Shown one piece after another: positions 24,963 to 30,690 of a stretch of 35,704 bases of DNA. The first letter of the stretch is position 1. Every line of letters starts with the position of its first letter. The position numbers and the translations under genes are program-made. The stretch comes from JAKAGE01 sp035541415 (lineage in GTDB: Bacteria > Patescibacteriota > Minisyncoccia > UBA6257 > 2-01-FULL-56-20), in contig DATKNI010000012.1 of NCBI GenBank assembly GCA_035541415.1, forward strand, positions 1-35,704. Reading direction: 5' to 3'. The notes under the pieces are model-generated. The model was given only the letters and a program-made list of their open reading frames with translations. It was not told the origin of the DNA and did no database searches.

Positions 24963-25916
24963 ATGAAAAAGTTGTTGGCTGCAGCAGCAGTTATCATTCC
25001 CGCCTTTTTCCCTTTCGCAACGCATGCCGCCCAGATCTACCTCGACCCGGCAACCGGAAAATATCCGCCCGGCGTCACGTTTGGCGTCGACGTTCGGATC
25101 GACAACCAGGGGCAGTGCGTTAATGCCGCTGAGGTTGATATAGCTTTCCCGCCGAACATTCTCCACGCGGTGAGCGCAAGCGACGGCAATTCCATTTTCT
25201 CGCTGTGGGTCAAGGAGCCGACCATCTATCAGAGTTATGGCATCGTATCGTTTGTCGGCGGCTTGCCGGGCGGCTACTGCGGGCGGGTTTCGGGCGATCC
25301 GGCGCTCTCCAACAAGCTTGCGACGATCTATTTCCAATTCCCCACGTCAACGGCGGCGGGGTCATCGACCTTCGCGCCCTCGGCTGCGCTTTCATTCGAA
25401 TCAAGCACGATCGCCATCTTGAATGACGGAGCGGGAACCATCGCGCCGCTCAAAACGGCGGGCGCGGTTTATTCCACGCTCACGAGCGGCAAATACGCCC
25501 CGGTGAACACCTGGCAGGATGCGATCCAGAACGACGCAGCGCCGCCGGAGCCGTTCACGGTCGGCGTGTATCGCGACCAATCGCTCTTCAGCAACCAGTG
25601 GTTCGCCGCTTTCAGCACCGTGGACAAGCAGACCGGCATCGATCACTACGAAGTCGCCGAGGTACCGCTCAAAGACGTCAATACGCCGCAGAGCCAATGG
25701 AACTGGGCGCGCGCCGTGAGCCCGTATCTCATCCACGACCAGTCGCTCTCGAGCGTCATCGCGGTCCGCGCGATTGACGCCGCCGGCAACGTTCGCGTCG
25801 AAACCTTCACGCCAAGCACCCAGCCCAGCAAGAACCAGTGGCCATATCTCAATTACGTTGCCATCATCGGCATCGTCGGAATCATCGTGTGGCAGTTCGT
25901 GATCCACTTGCTCTAA
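24963..25916 (+). CDS. Membrane-anchored cohesin-like protein
   Basis: 317 residues from ATG 24963 (MKKLLAAAAV). Signal peptide 1-22 (THAAQ). A cohesin-like beta domain spans about 23-175: GKYPPGVTFGVDVRIDNQGQCVNAAEVDIAF corresponds to the conserved first half of cohesins (written in part: strand, loop, strand), then ILHAVSASDGNSIFSLWV and ATIYFQFPTSTAAGSSTF. A second Ig-like domain (about 190-285) carries TGIDHYEVAEVPL and IDAAGNVR. A TM helix ends the protein (about 294-316) with almost no tail. Compared with the 10234 product it lacks the linker, extra Ig domains and cytoplasmic coiled coil, so it is a minimal version. Likely receptor for dockerin proteins, the nearest being 23820 just upstream. 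Confidence 0.75.
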   Translation: MKKLLAAAAVIIPAFFPFATHAAQIYLDPATGKYPPGVTFGVDVRIDNQGQCVNAAEVDIAFPPNILHAVSASDGNSIFSLWVKEPTIYQSYGIVSFVGGLPGGYCGRVSGDPALSNKLATIYFQFPTSTAAGSSTFAPSAALSFESSTIAILNDGAGTIAPLKTAGAVYSTLTSGKYAPVNTWQDAIQNDAAPPEPFTVGVYRDQSLFSNQWFAAFSTVDKQTGIDHYEVAEVPLKDVNTPQSQWNWARAVSPYLIHDQSLSSVIAVRAIDAAGNVRVETFTPSTQPSKNQWPYLNYVAIIGIVGIIVWQFVIHLL

Positions 25917-25932
25917 GCCGCGGCGGCTGTTC

Positions 25933-25938
25933 TATAAT
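25933..25938 (+). promoter_or_regulatory. -10 TATAAT; leaderless start at 25945
   Basis: A consensus hexamer, six bases, then ATG. Confidence 0.6.
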
Positions 25939-25944
25939 CTGAAT

Positions 25945-26589
25945 ATGTCGAAATTAGACGAGCTCAAAAAATTGGAAGCCGAAATTGAAGCCGACACGGC
26001 GCTCCCGCTCTACGGCCAAGCGAATCTTGTTTTCGGCGAAGGTAACATTGACTGCAAGGTGATGTTTGTCGGCGAAGCCCCCGGAGCGAACGAGGATCGG
26101 CTTAAGCGTCCCTTTGTGGGGCGCGGGGGACAGCTCCTCGATCGCATGATCGAGGCGATCGGTTGGAAGCGCGCCGACGTCTATATTTCGAATATCGTAA
26201 AGCGCCGGCCGCCCGAGAACCGCGATCCTCTGCCTGCCGAGATCGAAGCATACAAGCCGTATCTCACGCGGCAGATTGCGATCATTGATCCGCCGATTGT
26301 CTGCACGCTCGGCAGGTTCTCCATGAACTATTTTCTGCCCGACGCCAAAATGACGCGCGACCATGGCCGCGTCCTCAATATCGACGGCCGCCTCATCTAT
26401 CCCGTATATCATCCGGCGGCGGCGCTCCGCTCGACGGAAATGATGAACGTGTTCCGCGAGGATCTCATGAAGTTGCCAAAGGTTGTTTCCGGCGAGCTTA
26501 CCGTCCACATATCAAAGCCGATCGCCCTTCCGGAAGCGAAAGCCCAGGCAAAGAAAATGACAAAACCCGAGCAGCCGGGATTGTTTTAA
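25945..26589 (+). CDS. Type-4 (UDGa family) uracil-DNA glycosylase lacking iron-sulfur cysteines
   Basis: 214 residues. Family motifs are complete: GEAPGANEDR (43-52) for uracil binding, PFVGRGGQLLD (56-66), NIVKRRPPENRDPLPAEI (83-100) and the C-terminal YPVYHPAAALR (152-162). The enzyme would remove uracil from DNA to start base excision repair. Family-4 enzymes bind a [4Fe-4S] cluster with four Cys, spaced 3 and 16 residues apart in the two pairs. Here the equivalent positions are D17 and L20 (in DTALPL, where the family has C-T-x-C-P-L) and R87 and Y103; all four are replaced. The remaining Cys (37, 120) are not at those positions. Uracil-removal motifs look intact, so an iron-independent enzyme is the simplest reading. 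The tail after 180 is K/A-rich. Confidence 0.9.
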   Translation: MSKLDELKKLEAEIEADTALPLYGQANLVFGEGNIDCKVMFVGEAPGANEDRLKRPFVGRGGQLLDRMIEAIGWKRADVYISNIVKRRPPENRDPLPAEIEAYKPYLTRQIAIIDPPIVCTLGRFSMNYFLPDAKMTRDHGRVLNIDGRLIYPVYHPAAALRSTEMMNVFREDLMKLPKVVSGELTVHISKPIALPEAKAQAKKMTKPEQPGLF

Positions 26590-26609
26590 AATCATAGCCG
26601 CCTCTTTTC

Positions 26610-26618
26610 TGTTAGAAT
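26610..26618 (+). promoter_or_regulatory. Extended -10; leaderless start at 26625
   Basis: TGT plus TAGAAT (26613-26618), six bases (AAAGGC), then ATG. Confidence 0.6.
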
Positions 26619-26624
26619 AAAGGC

Positions 26625-26972
26625 ATGGACTTCTCCCCGGCGTATCTCGTCCAGCGCTTCTTCTATCGCTTTTTCGATTTCTTCCATCATTGGTACGTCG
26701 ACGGCTCCCGGAGCATCGCGCACGCTTTTATTTCCACGCTTACCGCCGCCGACCGTACGTTTGCCGTGAAGATCACGCTGCAGCATTTCTTTGAGCCGCT
26801 GTACGGCGACTATTCTGCCGTGGGCCGCGTGGTGGGCATCCCGTTCCGCGCCGGCCGCGTTCTCATCGGCGGCGTGGCATATCTTTTTGTCGCGCTCGTT
26901 TTCGCCGCCATCTATATTATCTGGGTCGCGATACCCGCGCTCGTCATTTACTATGCCATCAGGAACCGCTAA
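26625..26972 (+). CDS. Small membrane protein preceding the Clp-like ATPase
   Basis: 115 residues. The N-terminal third is aromatic and amphipathic (VQRFFYRFFDFFHHWYVDG), the middle is mixed, and a long hydrophobic stretch at about 78-111 could form one or two TM helices before the final IRNR. The gene overlaps the start of 26953 by 20 nt, so the two are co-translated and probably work together in the membrane (inference). I do not recognise the family. Confidence 0.75.
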   Translation: MDFSPAYLVQRFFYRFFDFFHHWYVDGSRSIAHAFISTLTAADRTFAVKITLQHFFEPLYGDYSAVGRVVGIPFRAGRVLIGGVAYLFVALVFAAIYIIWVAIPALVIYYAIRNR

Positions 26973-29472
26973 CGGCCTTGAGCTATATTTTGACGATCCG
27001 CGCATCCGGATGACGACGGTCGGCCGCTGGCTGACGCGCGTCGTGAGCTACGTGGCCTATTTTGTCCTGGTCGCCGTCGCGCTCACCTTCCTCATTTCCG
27101 AGCTGCGCGTTTTTTTCTGGTCCGGCGTATTCATCGTGCTTTTTCTCCTTGACCGGTGGGTGCACCGCGGGGAAGGAGACGTGCCGATCTCGGAATTTCC
27201 GGAGAGCGGCCGCGTGAACATTGCGCGCGCGTTCCGACCGGATGCGTTCGCGGTTTTGGGCCGTGCGGCCGACCGCTCCGCGATCGTCCGACATCCGTTT
27301 TTTCTTGAAGTCGCCGACCGCTTGCTCGAAGTCCCCGACGTCCAGGAGGGGATCGAGCGCTTGGATGTAAAGCCCAAGGAGTTCCGGGAAAAGCTCCGGC
27401 AAGCGATTGCCGACGGGGCGTCGCGGCTCGAGAAGCGGGAAGATTGCGTCGCACAGGCCGCGCTCCTCGCGAACGAAGCATTCAAGCTCGCGATTGCAAA
27501 CGGCCAAGCGTTCGTTTCTGTCCATGATCTTTTTGCGGCGCTCGCAAACGTCCACGACGAGACGCTCGACCACCTATTTGAAATTTTTTCCATGAATTCG
27601 AATGATATGGAGCGGGCGCTCATATTCGGTGCCGCATCGAGCCGCCGCCGCTTTGGGCGGATTCCGGTCAGCCTCGGCGGGTTCACGTTTGCGGTGCACC
27701 GCACGATGCCTCATCGCATTATGAACCGCGCGTGGACGTCGCGCCCCACGCCGACGCTCGACCGCTATGCGGCCGATCTCACCGACCGTGCGCGCGACAT
27801 GCAAGTTGGATTTATGATCGGCCACGACGAGGAATATGAACGCCTCGTGGAGACGCTCGGCCGCCCGTCGAACCCGAATGCGATCCTCGTTGGCGAAGCG
27901 GGAATCGGCAAGGAAACCATCCTTGGACACCTCGCGTTCATGCTCACCAAAGACGACGTGCCGAGAGCGTTATTCGACAAGCGCCTCGTCTCGCTCGATA
28001 TCCAGGGCCTCGTTGCCGGCGCGCCGCCGGAAGAGCTGAACGCGCGCTTGCGCAGGATCGTCCAGGAGATCGAAATCGCGGGCAACATCATCATTGCGAT
28101 TCCCGACATCCACAATCTCGTGAAAACGTCCGGCACCGCATATCTTTCGGCCGCCGACGCCCTGATGCCGATCATTATGAATAATTCATTCCCGGTCGTG
28201 GGCACCACCTACCCCAAAGAGTTCAAGCAGGCGATCGAGCCGCGCAGCGATTTCGTCGGCGCGTTCGAAGTGATCCGCGTGCAGGAAGTGAGCCCCGAAG
28301 ATGCGGAGAAAATCATCACGTATGAGTGCCTCATCCTTGAGAAGCAGCACGACATTACGATCAGTTTCGGCGCAATCAAGCGCGCCGTCGTGCTCGCCAA
28401 AAAATATCTCCACGACAAGTTTTTGCCGTCGAGCGCCGAGGAGCTTTTAAAGAGCGCGGTCGTCCAGGCGGAAAGCCGCGGCGAAAAAGTTTTGGGCCCC
28501 GACCTCGTGACCTCCATCGCCGAATCCAAGCTCCACATGCCGCTCCACGAAGCGGAAGGCGAGGAGTCCGAAAAACTGCTCAATCTCGAACATATCATCC
28601 ACACCAAGCTTGTCGATCAGGAAGAAGCCGTGAAAGCCGTCGCGCAGGCGCTCCGCGAATACCGGAGCGGCCTCACGCGCAAAGGCGGCCCGATTGCGAG
28701 TTTCCTGTTTGTCGGCCCAACGGGCGTCGGCAAAACGGAACTCGCGAAAGCGCTTGCGAGCATCCAGTTCGGCTCGGAAAAGATGATGGCGCGCTTCGAC
28801 ATGACGGAATACCAGGACAAAACTTCGTTCGTGCGCTTCATCGGATCGCCCGATGGCGCGACGCATGGCGCCCTCACCGACGCGGTCCGCGAGAAGCCGT
28901 ACAGCCTCGTCCTCCTCGATGAATTCGAAAAGGCGTATCCGGATATTCTCAATTTGTTCCTGCAGGTTCTGGACGATGGCCGGCTCACCGACAGCATGGA
29001 TCGCGTGGTTGATTTTACGAACACGATCATCATCGCCACGTCGAACGCCCATTCGGACATCATCAACGAAGCGCTCTCGAAAGGCGAGGGCATGGGCGAT
29101 ATCGAAGAATATTTAAAGAAGCGGCTCGTGGACGTCTTCAAGCCGGAGCTCCTGAATCGCTTCACAAAGATTATCATTTTCAAAAACCTCAAGCCCGACG
29201 ATTTGCGGAAAATTGTTGAGTTCAATCTTCAGGACGTTTCGGATATCGTGAAGGAGCAGGGAATTGCTTTGGAGTTCGACCAGTCGGCTGTCGTGCAGAT
29301 TGCAAAACTCGGCTACGATCCCGCATTCGGCGCCCGTCCGTTGCGCCGCGTGATCGATGAACGCGTCCGTGCGCCATTGTCCGAAGCATTACTCGCCAAA
29401 AAAGTGAAGAAAGGCGACCAGGTTGTTCTCAAATACGAAAACGAACAGTTCACGTTCATTCCAAAGCAGTAA
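26953..29472 (+). CDS. Membrane-anchored ClpC/ClpB-like double AAA+ ATPase
   Basis: 839 residues from ATG 26953; in-frame upstream ATGs lie inside gene 26625. Two TM helices at about 31-50 and 53-68 anchor the N-terminus. A Clp_N-like helical region (about 165-230, LANEAFKLAIANGQAFVSVHDL) precedes AAA domain 1 (Walker A GEAGIGKE 314-321) and AAA domain 2 (GPTGVGKT 588-595, Walker B LVLLDE 652-657, sensor ATSNAHSD, Arg finger in LLNRF), ending with the ClpB D2-small domain (GYDPAFGARPLRRVI). Domain 1 has a degenerate Walker B (IAIPDIH instead of F-I-D-E-I-H). The VGF-type tripeptide that ClpC uses to dock ClpP, expected near 703-715, is absent. It probably unfolds or extracts membrane or surface proteins without ClpP (inference). 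Confidence 0.9.
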   Translation: MPSGTANGLELYFDDPRIRMTTVGRWLTRVVSYVAYFVLVAVALTFLISELRVFFWSGVFIVLFLLDRWVHRGEGDVPISEFPESGRVNIARAFRPDAFAVLGRAADRSAIVRHPFFLEVADRLLEVPDVQEGIERLDVKPKEFREKLRQAIADGASRLEKREDCVAQAALLANEAFKLAIANGQAFVSVHDLFAALANVHDETLDHLFEIFSMNSNDMERALIFGAASSRRRFGRIPVSLGGFTFAVHRTMPHRIMNRAWTSRPTPTLDRYAADLTDRARDMQVGFMIGHDEEYERLVETLGRPSNPNAILVGEAGIGKETILGHLAFMLTKDDVPRALFDKRLVSLDIQGLVAGAPPEELNARLRRIVQEIEIAGNIIIAIPDIHNLVKTSGTAYLSAADALMPIIMNNSFPVVGTTYPKEFKQAIEPRSDFVGAFEVIRVQEVSPEDAEKIITYECLILEKQHDITISFGAIKRAVVLAKKYLHDKFLPSSAEELLKSAVVQAESRGEKVLGPDLVTSIAESKLHMPLHEAEGEESEKLLNLEHIIHTKLVDQEEAVKAVAQALREYRSGLTRKGGPIASFLFVGPTGVGKTELAKALASIQFGSEKMMARFDMTEYQDKTSFVRFIGSPDGATHGALTDAVREKPYSLVLLDEFEKAYPDILNLFLQVLDDGRLTDSMDRVVDFTNTIIIATSNAHSDIINEALSKGEGMGDIEEYLKKRLVDVFKPELLNRFTKIIIFKNLKPDDLRKIVEFNLQDVSDIVKEQGIALEFDQSAVVQIAKLGYDPAFGARPLRRVIDERVRAPLSEALLAKKVKKGDQVVLKYENEQFTFIPKQ

Positions 29473-29513
29473 TTGACCGAACGTTATTTTTTTACTATTA
29501 TCTCGCGAGGAGG
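29473..29513 (+). promoter_or_regulatory. Sigma70 promoter and strong RBS for 29519
   Basis: TTGACC (29473-29478), 17-bp spacer, TATTAT (29496-29501), expected start near 29508. AGGAGG at 29508-29513 is a perfect Shine-Dalgarno 5 nt before ATG 29519 and decides that start over the ATG at 29515. This contrasts with the leaderless genes around it. Confidence 0.75.
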
Positions 29514-29518
29514 AATGA

Positions 29519-29935
29519 ATGAGACGTGATGATGTGCTTGAAAAAAAGCGGATTGAAATTCGGCAAGATCTTATAAGGTGGGCAAGTGAAAACCTGAGAT
29601 TGGAACCAGATGAGGAGATACATCTTATCCTTTATATAAAGAAGAAGACGTCGGTTATCACTCAGGACGACCTTCTCACGAAGCTTCTTGGAATGCCCGC
29701 AGAGGCGTACTTCACCGAGGACCGGATTCGCAGCGCAGGGGCAAAAAGACTTGTTGTTAATCGCCTCAAAAACTGCGTACTGAATGCTTCTTCGGCAAGC
29801 AGGTCGGTGCTAACCGTGAGAGATGTTGTGAAGTTGGGCAAGAAAGGGTTTCTTAAGACTAAAAACGCTGGGAAACATACCGTTGATGCGATGGCCATGG
29901 TGCTCGCAAAAGATGGGATCACTTTTCCAGATTGA
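29519..29935 (+). CDS. Unknown protein with RNA polymerase alpha-CTD-like C-terminus
   Basis: 138 residues, soluble. The C-terminal half (about 82-135) reads as a helix-hairpin-helix: RLKNCVLNASSASRSVLTV, VRDVVKLGKKGFLKTKNAG, KHTVDAMAMVLAKDGI. This follows the pattern of the alpha-subunit C-terminal domain (L-x-TV-x-DL, L-x-x-x-N-x-G-x-KS). The N-terminal half is charged and helical (LEKKRIEIRQDLIRWASENL). A DNA- or RNA-binding regulator is plausible but unproven. Its base composition differs from neighbours: bases 29521-29640 have 46 G/C of 120 (38%), against about 58% in a 60-base sample of the preceding gene, with AGA, AGG and ATA codons. It has its own sigma70 promoter, strong RBS and terminator, consistent with recent acquisition. 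Confidence 0.7.
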   Translation: MRRDDVLEKKRIEIRQDLIRWASENLRLEPDEEIHLILYIKKKTSVITQDDLLTKLLGMPAEAYFTEDRIRSAGAKRLVVNRLKNCVLNASSASRSVLTVRDVVKLGKKGFLKTKNAGKHTVDAMAMVLAKDGITFPD

Positions 29936-29936
29936 C

Positions 29937-29961
29937 GGGAGCTCGAAAGAGCTCCCTTTTT
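29937..29961 (+). terminator. Rho-independent terminator after 29519
   Basis: An 8-bp perfect stem GGGAGCTC/GAGCTCCC with a GAAA tetraloop and a run of five T, starting 2 nt after the stop codon. Confidence 0.95.
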
Positions 29962-29964
29962 GTT

Positions 29965-29973
29965 TGATATAAT
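29965..29973 (+). promoter_or_regulatory. Extended -10 promoter for 29988
   Basis: TGA followed by TATAAT (29968-29973). Expected start near 29980, leaving about 8 nt before the ATG, close to leaderless. Confidence 0.6.
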
Positions 29974-29987
29974 GAAGACACACTGTT

Positions 29988-30647
29988 ATGAAAATAAAAG
30001 TAAACATTGATATCCGGGTCGGGCGCGTCGTCAAGTTTTTTGTCATCTCCGATTTGTTCCTCCTCGCCGGCTGGGGATTCATTGAGCCGGTATTCTCCGT
30101 ATTCGTCGTTGAGCGGGTGGCGGGTGCGACGCTTGCAACGGTGGGAATCGCCGCCGCTATTTACTGGCTTCTCAAATCCACACTCGAACTTCCCATCGCA
30201 AAATATCTCGACGACACGCCGGGCGAGAAAGATGATTTTACGGCGCTCGTCGCGGGGCTTTTCCTCGGAGCGTTTTCTGCTCTTGGGTTCACGTGGGTGC
30301 GTGAAATCTGGCAGCTCTACCTCGTGCAAGTCGTGCACGCCATCGCGTTCGCTCTCTACGTGCCGTCGTGGTCGGCGATGTTCTCGCGCCACCTCGACAA
30401 GGATCGCGTTTCATTCGACTGGTCGCTCGACAGCACTGCCGCCGGCATCGCCGCCGGCATCACCGGACTTTTGAGCGGAATCCTCGCCGAAAATCTCGGC
30501 TTTAACGGCGTGTTTGTCGTCGCGGGCGTGTTCGCCATGCTCGCCGCGCTCGTCCTCATTTCCGTTCCAGACCTGGTCCTCCCGAAGCCCGTGATACGCG
30601 GCCCCGTTGCGCGTGAAGACCACACGCCGGCGAATTTGGAAGTTTAG
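29988..30647 (+). CDS. Half-size MFS-type membrane protein (6 TM)
   Basis: 219 residues with six hydrophobic segments: about 15-38, 44-62, 85-102, 110-130, 147-167 and 172-193. The order resembles the N-terminal half of a major facilitator superfamily protein, with a conserved ELPIAKYLDD loop between TM2 and TM3 in the place of the MFS A-motif, and YVPSWSAMFSRHLDKDRVSFDWSLDS between TM4 and TM5. Full MFS proteins have about 400 residues and 12 TM. The C-terminal tail is polar and the reading frame ends cleanly before the next promoter, so this appears to be a natural half-size form that could act as a homodimer (inference), not a broken gene. Confidence 0.7.
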   Translation: MKIKVNIDIRVGRVVKFFVISDLFLLAGWGFIEPVFSVFVVERVAGATLATVGIAAAIYWLLKSTLELPIAKYLDDTPGEKDDFTALVAGLFLGAFSALGFTWVREIWQLYLVQVVHAIAFALYVPSWSAMFSRHLDKDRVSFDWSLDSTAAGIAAGITGLLSGILAENLGFNGVFVVAGVFAMLAALVLISVPDLVLPKPVIRGPVAREDHTPANLEV

Positions 30648-30674
30648 AATTTTTTAACGAATCAACGGCGGGTT

Positions 30675-30683
30675 TGGTAGTAT
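30675..30683 (+). promoter_or_regulatory. Extended -10; leaderless start at 30691
   Basis: TGG plus TAGTAT (30678-30683), then seven bases (AGAGAGG) and ATG. The AGAGAGG could also act as a weak Shine-Dalgarno if transcription starts earlier. Confidence 0.55.
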
Positions 30684-30690
30684 AGAGAGG

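Noticed and set aside
1..25916. Sortase-anchored surface proteins
   Set aside because: None of the anchorless proteins has an LPXTG-type motif followed by a TM and basic tail, and no sortase gene is present in the window.
26791..26952. N-terminal extension of the Clp-like ATPase
   Set aside because: It is out of frame with gene 26625 and reads as Ser/Arg-rich nonsense; the start at 26953 gives a normal TM anchor.
29988..30647. Frameshifted or truncated MFS pseudogene
   Set aside because: No second half is found in any frame downstream before the polX promoter, and the frame ends with a plausible polar tail.
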